Positions 41,001-49,810 of a stretch of DNA of 64,000 nt are shown here, in pieces. The number at the start of each line of letters is the position of its first letter. The first letter of the stretch is position 1. The notes below the pieces were generated by a model. It had not been told where the DNA came from. It did no database searches and saw only the letters and a list, made by a program, of their open reading frames with translations. The stretch lies in contig NZ_WSTC01000014.1 of the NCBI RefSeq assembly GCF_009789195.1, positions 62,001 to 126,000 on the forward strand, read 5' to 3'. Source of the DNA: Paenibacillus sp. MMS18-CY102. Its GTDB lineage: Bacteria > Bacillota > Bacilli > Paenibacillales > Paenibacillaceae. Position numbers and translations under genes: made by a program.

Positions 41001-42545
41001 TTATCTGCTTAACAAATGTCTCGTGGTCACGTTAAGTGCCTCTGCCAGCTGAATAAGCTGCGCATGGCTAAACCGGTCTAATTCGCCCCGTTCCAGCCTT
41101 GAAATCAAATTGGCGCTTTTATAGCCGATTTTCTCAGCTAATTGCTTTTGGGTAGTGCTTAGGCTGCGTCGCACGCGCTCCACGTTTTGCCCAATTTGAA
41201 AAGTTTCATAAACGTCGTAGATGTCTTTGGACGCAATGGATTGCGCATCAGCCGCCACCTCAGGGAGTGATTGTTGAACCTCTAGGCCAAAGTCCAAGCA
41301 TAGAGCGCGCAGCCCCCCAAAAAATCCGCTTCCAATCGGATTAAACTTCCATTCGCCTTTATAAACATAGAGTTCGCCGATGACGATCGCTGTTTCTTGG
41401 GTCAGGCCTTCTCCGAAGCTGAAGCTTGCGATTTCCTTGCCTGTTCGATCGTTCAATAACCGGATGCGGATTTCGGACACTTGGCTGAAGGAGTGGGACA
41501 GCTCCTCGCCTTCGTAAATTGTGAGGGAAAACGCGATTTTCTGAACCTGAAAGGCCAGCCTATCAAATGCGATCTTGAACTGCGCTTTGTTCGAATTGAT
41601 TTTGTGGTAAGCAACGGAACCATTGCGATGATCAGGATTTCCATAAAAAATGCAATCGTCATCCTTTGTGCAAACATTGTTCGCATCCAATAAAAAAGCA
41701 GAAGAATCCAAGTCGATGTCTGGATTAAGCAGATCCCACTCTACCTCGGCTAGCAGTTTATCGATGCTTTCATTTTTGGTGACATCGATTTTTTGGCCGC
41801 GAATAAGAGAACTGCTATGCCGTGCGGGAGTCGGTTCGGTGCGTTTCGACTGCACGGGTGCTAATGAAATCGGTTCAGTGGCAGGAGAAGGAGGAGCGGG
41901 TGAGCGTTTTTGCTCGGCTTCGGCTTGCGGCGGTAAATATTGTTTTTTCTTTGCTTTATTCGCAGCAGGTGCAGAGAAGGGGGTGTAACCGCCCATAAAT
42001 AGTTTTCCGATTTTATACCCATGTTCCTTCGATAAAGCTATGGGACTGTCGCATTCATGATTGTGCAGCAGGTTCAATAATAAAATCGCACATGCCTTGG
42101 CGTCATCGAGGGCATCGTGGTGGTTCAAAGGAATGTAGTGGAGCCTGGCCAAGTCGTTAAGGCGATAGGATGGCAGGTCAGGAATCAGCCGTTTGGCAAA
42201 TAGGTAGGTACAGTAATACTGGAATGAAGGATATTGAATCGTGCTATTGTCAAGGCAATAGCGGAGTACGCTCATGTCGAAGGAAGCATTGTGCGCAACG
42301 ACATGCTTGCCTTCCAGCATCGGTTGAAGGGTGGGCCACAGTTGTTCGAAGCTTGGCTTGCCTGCAACCATTGACGGCGTGATGCCGTGTACACCAATAT
42401 TCATTCCGTCAAAATGCTGCTTGGGATCGATGAGCCAAGACTGTTCGCTGACGATTAGCCCATTTTGAACCTCAACAAGCCCGACGGAGCAGGCACTCGA
42501 ACGGTTCGAATTGGCCGTCTCGAAATCTATTGCTACAAAATCCAT
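41001..42545 (-). CDS. DnaQ-like exonuclease-TerD-XRE fusion protein
   Basis: This 514-residue three-domain protein begins with a DEDDh 3'-5' exonuclease domain (1-165): Asp7, Glu9 (DFETAN), Asp90 (HNASFDMSVL), and His143 with Asp148 (HHDALDDAK). A basic, Pro-rich linker (about 190-250) follows. The TerD domain (about 253-422) contains DIDLDSSAFLLDANN, CIFYGNPDHRNGSVAYH, ELYVYKGEWKFNPIGSGFFG and LCLDFG. A C-terminal XRE helix-turn-helix (455-512) has LSTTQKQLAEKIGYKSANLI and RLERGEL. GGAGG precedes ATG 42545. It stands alone, with no ter genes nearby. It may process nucleic acid under stress and regulate itself. Confidence 0.88.
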   Translation of the reverse strand: MDFVAIDFETANSNRSSACSVGLVEVQNGLIVSEQSWLIDPKQHFDGMNIGVHGITPSMVAGKPSFEQLWPTLQPMLEGKHVVAHNASFDMSVLRYCLDNSTIQYPSFQYYCTYLFAKRLIPDLPSYRLNDLARLHYIPLNHHDALDDAKACAILLLNLLHNHECDSPIALSKEHGYKIGKLFMGGYTPFSAPAANKAKKKQYLPPQAEAEQKRSPAPPSPATEPISLAPVQSKRTEPTPARHSSSLIRGQKIDVTKNESIDKLLAEVEWDLLNPDIDLDSSAFLLDANNVCTKDDDCIFYGNPDHRNGSVAYHKINSNKAQFKIAFDRLAFQVQKIAFSLTIYEGEELSHSFSQVSEIRIRLLNDRTGKEIASFSFGEGLTQETAIVIGELYVYKGEWKFNPIGSGFFGGLRALCLDFGLEVQQSLPEVAADAQSIASKDIYDVYETFQIGQNVERVRRSLSTTQKQLAEKIGYKSANLISRLERGELDRFSHAQLIQLAEALNVTTRHLLSR

Positions 42546-42675
42546 GAAACGTACCTCCGAAAGATGAGTTGAGCAATGAATGCTTACCATATGTGTGGGA
42601 TTTACCAAATCCTCACACTTAATATATCACTCAGTAATGATAGATTCCAAACGCTTCCTATGGAGGGCGCGTAGG

Positions 42676-42775
42676 GACGGGGCAGATTTCTCTACCCTAA
42701 ATGCCCTTCGGCGAGTGAATCGCCTGAATAGGGCAGATAAATCTACCCTATACGCCCTTCGGCGCGATAGCCTCT
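42676..42775. repeat. Two-unit 51-bp palindromic repeat, related to 6915
   Basis: Units start at about 42676 and 42727, 51 bp apart. Each contains GGGCAGAT-n4-ATCT(A)CCC, in the first case degenerate (GACGGGGCAGATTTCTCTAC) and in the second AATAGGGCAG...TACCCTAT. Linkers read GCCCTTCGGCG, resembling the GCTCCGGTGCG linker at 6990. It lies in the 303-bp gap between the fusion gene and the RNA methyltransferase. Confidence 0.75.
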
Positions 42776-42815
42776 TTGACGCAAATAAGGCCGTCGAGAC
42801 TTTCTCGACAGCCAA

Positions 42816-42841
42816 ACAGGGCGCCCCAATAGGCGCCCTGT
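42816..42841 (-). terminator. Terminator of the RNA methyltransferase gene
   Basis: ACAGGGCGCC pairs with GGCGCCCTGT around CCAATA, with TTTGGC beyond on the minus strand; the T-run is short. A second hairpin (GTCGAGA/TCTCGAC) follows at about 42793. Confidence 0.65.
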
Positions 42842-42848
42842 CATCATT

Positions 42849-43994
42849 TTAATTATTGCGCGGAGGAAGCGGGCCCAAGTACTGATACAACTGGCACTCA
42901 ATGCGCCCGTTGAACAGCTTGCGCTTCTTATCGGCATTCCGTGTAAAATGATGCTCAAACTGCTTCTCCGGACTGATCGCGAACAGCGACCAGTTTTGGA
43001 GCATCAAATAGGAGAAGCCGAGCTGGCGGATCAATTTCTCCGCTTCCTTCTGGTCGGCTAACCGCTCGCCATATGGCGGGTTCGTAACAATCACGCCGTA
43101 GGAACCTTGCGGCTGCGCTTTGGCAACAGACAGGTTGCGCAGCTTGATCTCTTTGGCGAAGCCGGCTTTCTTCACTGCGGCCTCGGCTACTTCGATCGCA
43201 TTCGGATCGATGTCGGAGCCTGCGATGTCGAGCGGAATATCATCGTTCACGGAGTCGAACGCTTCTTCGCGTGCCCGCGACCACATCTCCTCCGTTACGA
43301 GCGGCCAATGCTCGCTGTTAAACGAGCGGCGAAGCCCTGGCGCAATGTTCCAGCCGATCATCGCGGCTTCGACGAGGAACGTGCCTGAGCCGCAGAACGG
43401 ATCATACAGCGGGCGATGCGGCGCCCAGCGGCTGAGCTGGAGAATGGCCGCAGCCATCGTTTCCTTCAGCGGCGCTTCGGTGACGAGGCGGCGGTAGCCC
43501 CGTTTGTGCAGGCCAGGGCCTGTCGTGTCCAGCGTCAGCAGCGCGCGGTCGTTGAGCATAATCACTTCGATGACGAAGCGGGCGCCGTCCTCTGGGAACC
43601 ATTCGGTGCCGTAGCGCTCTTTCATTTTTTCAACGACCGCTTTCTTCACGATCTTCTGGCAAGCCGGCACGCTCGACAGCTGCGACTTGTGGGAACGCCC
43701 TTCGACTGGGAATTCGCCATTGTTTGGAATCCAGTCCGGCCAATCGAGCGCCTTTGTGCCCTCGAACAGCTCGTCGAACGTGGTCGCTTCGAACTCTCCC
43801 ATTTTGATCAGCACCCGGTCAGAGGTTCGCAGCCAAAGGTTGGTGCGGCATATGTCCTCAGGACCGCCTGTAAACGTTACTCTTCCGTTTTCTACGGTCA
43901 TATCCTCGTAGCCAAGCTCCTTGAGCTCGCGCGCGACGATCGCCTCAAGCCCCATCGGAGCGGTAGCGATTAATTGTAATTTGCGCTCTGTCAT
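42849..43994 (-). CDS. THUMP-domain class I SAM RNA methyltransferase (YpsC/RlmL-type)
   Basis: This is about 381 residues. The N-terminal THUMP-like domain begins LQLIATAPMGLEAIVARELK. The methyltransferase motif is DPFCGSGTFLVEAAMIGWN, and the catalytic NPPYGERL is near the C-terminus, typical of guanine N2 methyltransferases acting on 23S rRNA (compare YpsC and RlmL). ATG 43994 has GGGGA upstream. It diverges from the O-methyltransferase at 44122. The target base is unknown. Confidence 0.9.
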   Translation of the reverse strand: MTERKLQLIATAPMGLEAIVARELKELGYEDMTVENGRVTFTGGPEDICRTNLWLRTSDRVLIKMGEFEATTFDELFEGTKALDWPDWIPNNGEFPVEGRSHKSQLSSVPACQKIVKKAVVEKMKERYGTEWFPEDGARFVIEVIMLNDRALLTLDTTGPGLHKRGYRRLVTEAPLKETMAAAILQLSRWAPHRPLYDPFCGSGTFLVEAAMIGWNIAPGLRRSFNSEHWPLVTEEMWSRAREEAFDSVNDDIPLDIAGSDIDPNAIEVAEAAVKKAGFAKEIKLRNLSVAKAQPQGSYGVIVTNPPYGERLADQKEAEKLIRQLGFSYLMLQNWSLFAISPEKQFEHHFTRNADKKRKLFNGRIECQLYQYLGPLPPRNN

Positions 43995-44121
43995 AGTCAT
44001 CCCCGTTTCGTATCATGGGCGGCTGCTGCAATCGTACAGTTGTGCGCCACCGGTCAAAATCATACAATCAAGTATAGGATAAAAGAGCAATCTTGTACAA
44101 ACCTGAGTTGGAGGAACGGCT

Positions 44122-44784
44122 ATGAACCAAAACGGTCATGAAGAAGAAGCATCCGTCCAAAGCGCAGAACGCTACGTGGACGGCTTGTTCGCAGAGGACG
44201 AGCAGTGGACGAAAGTAAGGGAACAACTGGCGGCTAATGGAATGCCAGACATATCGGTGGAACCCGGCTATGGCCGGCTGCTTACGCTTCTAGTGCGCGC
44301 TTCCGGCGTGCAGGATGCGCTCGAAATTGGCGCGCTTGGCGGCTATAGCGGCATTTGCCTGGCACGCGGCATTCGTGAGGGTGGCTCGCTCGTATCGCTG
44401 GAGCTCAAGGCCGAGTTCGCCGAAGTCGCGAAGCGCAATATGGAGGCAGCCGGGTTCGGCGATGCCGTCGAATACCGGATTGGGGATGCGATGCAATCGC
44501 TGGAGCAGCTTGCGGAAGAAGGCAGGAAATTCGACTTCTTCTTCATCGATGCGGACAAAGGCGGTTATCCCGCATACCTCGAATGGGCGATTAAGCTTGC
44601 GCGGCCAGGAGCGGTCATTGCTGCGGATAATACGTTGCTTCGAGGCAAAACGATCGACATGTCGCGTACAGGCCCCTCGGTGCTTGCGATTCGGGCGTTT
44701 AACGAAGCGATTGCAAATGATGAGCGGCTCATTGGCGCGATGCTGCCGTCTTATGATGGGCTGGCGCTAGCAGTCGTAAAGTAG
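44122..44784 (+). CDS. Class I O-methyltransferase (YrrM-like)
   Basis: This 220-residue AdoMet-dependent O-methyltransferase resembles the catechol/caffeoyl-CoA family. Visible are ALEIGALGGYSGICLARGI (SAM motif I), SLELKAEFAEVAKRN, KFDFFFIDADKGGYPAYLEW (metal-site Asp) and ADNTLLRGKTID. GGAGG precedes the ATG. It may methylate small catechol-like compounds or tRNA uridine as in TrmR; B. subtilis TrmR (YrrM) is a comparison worth making. It ends in a strong terminator. Confidence 0.88.
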   Translation: MNQNGHEEEASVQSAERYVDGLFAEDEQWTKVREQLAANGMPDISVEPGYGRLLTLLVRASGVQDALEIGALGGYSGICLARGIREGGSLVSLELKAEFAEVAKRNMEAAGFGDAVEYRIGDAMQSLEQLAEEGRKFDFFFIDADKGGYPAYLEWAIKLARPGAVIAADNTLLRGKTIDMSRTGPSVLAIRAFNEAIANDERLIGAMLPSYDGLALAVVK

Positions 44785-44802
44785 CTAACAATCAAATCGA
44801 AA

Positions 44803-44849
44803 AATGGCCACGAAGCGTTGAAAACTAACGCTTGCGTGGCCTTTTTTTA
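44803..44849. terminator. Bidirectional terminator
   Basis: AATGGCCACGAAGCGTT pairs with AACGCTTGCGTGGCC and is followed by TTTTTTTA, between convergent genes. Confidence 0.9.
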
Positions 44850-46061
44850 CGAGCTGGCTGTCTGAGGCTCCTTCCGGCGGAGCAGCGTGCGGTACACCCA
44901 GAACGCATTCGCGAACATGAACACGGCTGAGATGAGGAACAGCCCCTCGATGCCTGTCCAGCCTGAGAGCACGCCGCCGGTAATTGGTCCGACCATATTC
45001 CCTAGCCCGAGCGTGCTGCTGTTGAAGCTGAATGCACGCGTAGCCATGCCTTCGGGCGCGTATTTGCGGAGCAACGCGTTAACCGATGGAACGAGCCCGC
45101 CGAGGAAAATGCCGAGCGCAAAGCGGGAAAGCAGAAGCTGCCATACGGTATGGACGAAAGCTTGCGGAATGAACATGACCGCTGCGCCAATAAGCGCGAT
45201 ACCGAGTATTTTCTCGCCGCCGACCCGATCGCTCAGCCTGCCCAGCAGCGGGGATGAGATCATGTTGGACAAGCCGGTCACGGAACCAACGAAGCCGGCG
45301 TAGAATGCTAAGTTCTCGGTCGTTCCATGCAGCTTTTGCACATAGAGAGGAATTAATGTCATCGGGCTCATCATAGCGAACTGAATGAGGAACGTAACGG
45401 CGTATAACGCCGGAATTTGTGGGACGCGGCTAAGCCTGCGCAGCCCTTCGGTGACGGACATTTGCACTTTGGCTGCTGCTGCCTCCCGGTTAAAGTTCTC
45501 TTTGACTACGAACATGGACAGCAGCGAAGCGAGGAACAACAGCGTTCCCGTAATATAAAAGATAGGGCGGAAGCCGACGGCGTCAGCCAGCAGCCCGCCG
45601 ATGAAAGGACCGAGAATCGTGCCTGCGATGGCACCCGATTGGAGCGTGCCCATTGCGAAGCCAATTCGGTTCTTGGGCGTAGTCGTGGACACAAGCGAGA
45701 CGGATGCGGGATTAAATCCGGATATAGTCCCGTTTACCATCCGCAGCAGCAGCAACTGCCAGGGACCGGTGGCGAATCCCATGAGCACCATGACAGCGGC
45801 CATGCCGAATCCGGAACGAAGCAGCATTGGCTTGCGCCCGATTCGGTCAGAGAGCTTGCCCCAGAACGGTTGGAACACGAACGATGTTACAAAATTAGCT
45901 GCAAAAATAACGCCGGACCACATCGCGACATTGTGTTCGCCATGGACGCCGAGGTCACTTTGCAAATAAAGGCTGAGAAAGGGAATGATCATGGTCATGC
46001 CTGCCATGACGAGAAATTGGCCGATCCATAAGACGATTAAGTTTTTTTTCCATTGCTCCAT
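44847..46061 (-). CDS. MFS multidrug exporter (12 TM)
   Basis: This is 404 residues. DHA1-type features are GQFLVMAGMTMIIPFLSLYL in TM1, motif A FWGKLSDRIGRKPMLLRSG, a motif C-like GTILGPFIGGLLAD and LGRLSDRVGGEK mid-protein. About twelve hydrophobic helices are present. ATG 46061 has GGAGGTG 7 nt upstream; the longer frame to 46127 has no site. Similar proteins (MdtG/PmrA-like) export fluoroquinolones or dyes. It diverges from hemE. Confidence 0.9.
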   Translation of the reverse strand: MEQWKKNLIVLWIGQFLVMAGMTMIIPFLSLYLQSDLGVHGEHNVAMWSGVIFAANFVTSFVFQPFWGKLSDRIGRKPMLLRSGFGMAAVMVLMGFATGPWQLLLLRMVNGTISGFNPASVSLVSTTTPKNRIGFAMGTLQSGAIAGTILGPFIGGLLADAVGFRPIFYITGTLLFLASLLSMFVVKENFNREAAAAKVQMSVTEGLRRLSRVPQIPALYAVTFLIQFAMMSPMTLIPLYVQKLHGTTENLAFYAGFVGSVTGLSNMISSPLLGRLSDRVGGEKILGIALIGAAVMFIPQAFVHTVWQLLLSRFALGIFLGGLVPSVNALLRKYAPEGMATRAFSFNSSTLGLGNMVGPITGGVLSGWTGIEGLFLISAVFMFANAFWVYRTLLRRKEPQTASS

Positions 46062-46240
46062 ATCCTTCACCTCCCGCCAAGTATAGCATAGATTTATTGT
46101 CGATTCTTGGCAGGGCGGAGGACGCAATCTGACGGGATTGTCATACTATTGTCAACGAAAGCTGGCAACGGCAGTTGTTAGCAGATGCTAAAACGGGCAT
46201 AATGGAAACGAAGGGAAAATCGCAGAAATGGGGAACGGGA

Positions 46241-47314
46241 ATGAGCTATAACGACCGATTTATTCGGGCTGTCCGGCAGGAGGCCGTCGACCGGGTGCCG
46301 GTATGGTACATGCGGCAGGCTGGGCGTTATGACCCCGATTATCGGAAAATTAAAGAAAAATATTCATTGCTTGAAATATGCAGCCAGCCTGAGCTAGCAG
46401 CTGAGGTAACGATGATGCCTGTGCGCAAATTAGGTGTAGATGCTGCCATTTTGTATTCAGATATTATGAATCCGGTTGCTTCGATCGGCATCGACTTTGA
46501 TATTGTTGCAAACATTGGGCCTGTCATTGCGAATCCGATTCGTTCTGCAGCCGATGTTGATCGCCTTAAGCCGATTGACGTTGAAGGGGATCTCGGGCAT
46601 GTCATCGAGACGATTCGCATTTTGGACCGGGAGCTGGACGTGCCGCTGATTACGTTCGCAGGCGCGCCATTTACGATAGCAAGCTATATCATCGAAGGAC
46701 GCCCGTCCAAAAACTATTTGCGTACAAAGGCGCTCATGTACAGCGAGCCAGACGTATGGTTTAGATTGATGGACAAGCTCGGTGACATGGTTATTACATA
46801 TCTGCGCGCACATATGGCAGCAGGCGGCAAGGCGTTCCAGCTGTTTGACAGCTGGGTCGGTGCGCTTGCGCCGCATGACTTCCGTACGTTCGTGCTTCCG
46901 ACGATTGAACGGATCTTCTCGGAGCTGTCGGATTTGCCGCAGCCGAAGATCTACTTCCCAGGCGTTGCATCAGGCGAGCTTCTGACGGAGCTGCACGGCC
47001 TTCAAGCCGATGTGATCGGGCTGGATTGGCGTGTATCGATTCCGGAGGGGCGCCGCCGGTTGGGCGGCAAATTCGCCGTTCAAGGGAACTTGGACCCTGT
47101 CGTGCTTACGGCTCCCCAATCGGTTATTGAAGCGCATGCAAAGGCGATTATTGACCAGGGCTTGGAGCAGCCAGGCTTTGTATTCAATCTTGGGCATGGC
47201 CTATTCCCAGAAGCTTCGCTCGATAAGCTGAAGGCATTGACCGACTTTGCCCACGATTACTCGTCACAAGCAATTGCCGCACGCACGCGGGAAGGAGAAA
47301 GCACGCATGTCTAA
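46241..47314 (+). CDS. hemE: Uroporphyrinogen decarboxylase
   Basis: This 357-residue enzyme removes four carboxyls from uroporphyrinogen III to give coproporphyrinogen III. It contains PVWYMRQAGRYDP (active-site Arg pair region), DIMNPVASIGIDFDIV, FAGAPFTIASYIIEG and FNLGHGLFPEAS. ATG 46241 has GGGGA at 7 nt; the frame open to 46175 is less likely. It overlaps hemH by 8 nt. hemY usually follows in Bacillus but is not seen in this window. Confidence 0.96.
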   Translation: MSYNDRFIRAVRQEAVDRVPVWYMRQAGRYDPDYRKIKEKYSLLEICSQPELAAEVTMMPVRKLGVDAAILYSDIMNPVASIGIDFDIVANIGPVIANPIRSAADVDRLKPIDVEGDLGHVIETIRILDRELDVPLITFAGAPFTIASYIIEGRPSKNYLRTKALMYSEPDVWFRLMDKLGDMVITYLRAHMAAGGKAFQLFDSWVGALAPHDFRTFVLPTIERIFSELSDLPQPKIYFPGVASGELLTELHGLQADVIGLDWRVSIPEGRRRLGGKFAVQGNLDPVVLTAPQSVIEAHAKAIIDQGLEQPGFVFNLGHGLFPEASLDKLKALTDFAHDYSSQAIAARTREGESTHV

Positions 47315-48266
47315 CTCGCGAATTGGCGTCCTTGTTATGTCTTATGGCACGCCACAAAGCATGGATGATGTTGAAACGTATTACACGCATATTCGCCGCG
47401 GTCATCCGCCAACCCAGGAGCAGCTCGACGAGCTGCGCGGCCGTTATGAGGCAATCGTAGGCGGCGTGTTCCCGCTGCGGGCGAATACAGACCAACAAGT
47501 CGCTTCGCTGCAGGATAAGCTAGAGCAGGTTGCGCCGAATCAATATGTTTGTTATCAAGGCCTGAAGCATGCGAAGCCCTATATTGAAGACGGTGTTGCC
47601 CAAATGGCGGCGGATGGCATCAAGCAGGCGATTAGCATCGTACTGGCGCCACATTATTCGATTATGAGCGTCGGCGGCTATAACAAGCGGGCGCAAGAGA
47701 AGGCAGCAGAGCTTGGCATTACGATGGCCAGCGTGGAATCGTATCACCTGCATCCTGAGCTAGTGGCTGCACTGGCAGAGCGGGTGCAAGATGGCCTGAA
47801 GCGCCTGGCAAATACGGCTGAGCAGGAACGTGGAGCATCGTCGAACGTTCGGACGAAAGTGCTGTTCAGCGCGCACAGCTTGCCGGAGAAGATTCGTGAG
47901 ATGAACGATCCGTATGAACGCCAGCTGTTAGAAACATCTGCTGCGGTTGCGGAAGCGGCGGGCGTGGCTGACTGGCAGTTCACTTGGCAAAGTGCTGGAA
48001 GAACGCGTGAGCCTTGGCTTGGCCCTGACGTGCTAGAGACGTTGAAGGCTCTCCGTGAGGAAGGGTACGAAGCGGCGTTAGTTGCGCCGATTGGTTTCGT
48101 GTCTGACCATCTAGAGGTATTGTACGATCTGGATATCGAAGCGAAGGCATTCACGCGCGAACTGGACATGGCGCTGGAGCGGATAGCGATGCTGAACAGC
48201 GATCCCCGTTACATGGCGACGCTTGCGGATGCCGTGGTTGAAGCGGCGGGCAAGCTCGTGCAATAA
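47307..48266 (+). CDS. hemH: Ferrochelatase (coproporphyrin ferrochelatase type)
   Basis: This 319-residue enzyme inserts iron into a porphyrin; in Gram-positive bacteria the substrate is generally coproporphyrin III. Visible are LVMSYGTPQSMDDVETYYTH, VLFSAHSLPEKI with the metal-binding His region, WQSAGRTREPWLGPDVLETL and PIGFVSDHLEVLYDLDIEA. AAGGAG precedes the ATG, overlapping the end of hemE, so the two are translationally coupled. Confidence 0.96.
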   Translation: MSNSRIGVLVMSYGTPQSMDDVETYYTHIRRGHPPTQEQLDELRGRYEAIVGGVFPLRANTDQQVASLQDKLEQVAPNQYVCYQGLKHAKPYIEDGVAQMAADGIKQAISIVLAPHYSIMSVGGYNKRAQEKAAELGITMASVESYHLHPELVAALAERVQDGLKRLANTAEQERGASSNVRTKVLFSAHSLPEKIREMNDPYERQLLETSAAVAEAAGVADWQFTWQSAGRTREPWLGPDVLETLKALREEGYEAALVAPIGFVSDHLEVLYDLDIEAKAFTRELDMALERIAMLNSDPRYMATLADAVVEAAGKLVQ

Positions 48267-48311
48267 ACACGCGATATAATTGAATAGACCGTCAATGGCG
48301 CCAAAACTGTG

Positions 48312-48341
48312 TGACATGGACGGCTGTAATGCTGGTATAAT
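48312..48341 (+). promoter_or_regulatory. Sigma-A promoter before the CapA gene
   Basis: TGACAT, an 18-bp spacer and TATAAT at 48336-48341. The gene starts at 48409. Confidence 0.6.
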
Positions 48342-48408
48342 GGGTGAAGTCCTGTTATGCCTTTTTTTTTATAAAATTGCCCTATTAGCCCTTATCGGAG
48401 GTCTGGTC

Positions 48409-49791
48409 ATGTACGTATCGCGTTCGGATTCGCAGCAGCAGAACAAGAAACGGCGACGGAGGCGATTGCGCCGGCTGGTCGTTATTAACTTCACAATGCT
48501 TGCACTCATCTTAATACTAGGCGCTGTATTCTGGTCGACGATTTTCCCTTCCAATCAATCCCGAAGCGGCGCGTCGAATAAGCCAGGGCATGAGCGTGCA
48601 GACAATGCCGAGGCTACTGCCCCAAGCCAAGCGGGGAAGGGAGGCGAGCCTGAACCGAAAGATCAGACGGAGCCGACCAGTGACGGGCAGCAGCCGAAGG
48701 CAGAGGAGACAAACAAGCCAGAGGGCACAACGGATGGCCCTGCTGATTCTGAATCGGAAGCGACAGATCCAGCCAAACCGGACGATTCCGGCGAGCAACC
48801 GCCAGCAACAACCGGCAATCAGTCGGGGGCGGGAACGGATGATCCAACGGCAGCGGTTAACTTGGCTTTCGTAGGCGATATTTTGCTAGGTTCATCTGTG
48901 GAGACGACTATGCGCAGCCAAGGTTTTGGATATCCGTTCTCAGGTGCTCTTGATTTGTTGGCTGGAGCGGACCTGACCGCAGGAAATTTGGAAGGCCCGA
49001 TCACGACGCGGGGAGTCCCTGCACAAAATAAACAGTATGTGTTTAAAGGCGCACCTGATTTGCTGAAATCGCTGACGGATTCCGGTTTTGATGTCGTATC
49101 GTTAGCGAATAATCATACATTAGATCAAGGCGCTGAAGGCTTGCTGGATACGATCAAGCACCTGGATAAAGCCGGTCTGCCGCATATGGGTGGCGGAAAC
49201 AATGATGCCGAAGCGTTTGCGCCAGTTATTCTGGAAGCGAATGGCGTAAAGGTCGCTTATATCGGCCTTAGCCGCGTTGTGCCTGAGACGAATTGGAAAG
49301 CTGACAAAGACCATCCGGGCGTTGCCGAGACGTATGATTCGACGCGTGCAGTTGCAGCGATAAAGAGAGCGAAGGAAGAAGCGAATCTCGTTGTCATTAT
49401 GGTCCATTGGGGCGTAGAACGGGCGGAGAAGCCAGTTGAGCACCAGACGACGCTAGCACGGCAATATATTGATGCGGGGGCGGACCTGGTTATCGGCAGC
49501 CATCCTCACGTCCTGCAAGGCTTCGAGCAATACAAAGGCAAATGGATTGCCTACAGCCTTGGCAATTTCGTATTCAATGAAACCGCAACGCCGCGCACGA
49601 AGGATACTGGCGTGCTTAATGCAGCATGTACGAAATCCGGCGAATGCAAGCTAACGATTCATCCGATGGTGGCGAAGCAATCCCGCCCAGCCCCGGCTGA
49701 TGCGGAGAAGTCGAAGGATATCATCGGCTACCTGTCCCGGATCTCGTTAGGTGCGAAGGTCGACCAGGCTGGCCATATTATTTCAAAATAA
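48409..49791 (+). CDS. CapA-family protein (poly-gamma-glutamate synthesis type)
   Basis: This is about 460 residues. A highly basic N-terminus (KKRRRRRLRRL) precedes one TM helix, then a long Ser/Thr/Pro/Glu-rich spacer (about 48-145). The C-terminal CapA/PGA_cap metallophosphatase-like domain holds NLAFVGDILLGSSVE, GADLTAGNLEGPITT, VVSLANNHTLDQGAEG, MVHWGVERA and VIGSHPHVLQGFE. ATG 48409 follows CGGAGG by 7 nt. Capsule poly-gamma-glutamate or wall-related functions are known for the family; no capBC genes are beside it. Confidence 0.9.
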   Translation: MYVSRSDSQQQNKKRRRRRLRRLVVINFTMLALILILGAVFWSTIFPSNQSRSGASNKPGHERADNAEATAPSQAGKGGEPEPKDQTEPTSDGQQPKAEETNKPEGTTDGPADSESEATDPAKPDDSGEQPPATTGNQSGAGTDDPTAAVNLAFVGDILLGSSVETTMRSQGFGYPFSGALDLLAGADLTAGNLEGPITTRGVPAQNKQYVFKGAPDLLKSLTDSGFDVVSLANNHTLDQGAEGLLDTIKHLDKAGLPHMGGGNNDAEAFAPVILEANGVKVAYIGLSRVVPETNWKADKDHPGVAETYDSTRAVAAIKRAKEEANLVVIMVHWGVERAEKPVEHQTTLARQYIDAGADLVIGSHPHVLQGFEQYKGKWIAYSLGNFVFNETATPRTKDTGVLNAACTKSGECKLTIHPMVAKQSRPAPADAEKSKDIIGYLSRISLGAKVDQAGHIISK

Positions 49792-49810
49792 CGGTTGGGA
49801 GAGTGAAGCC

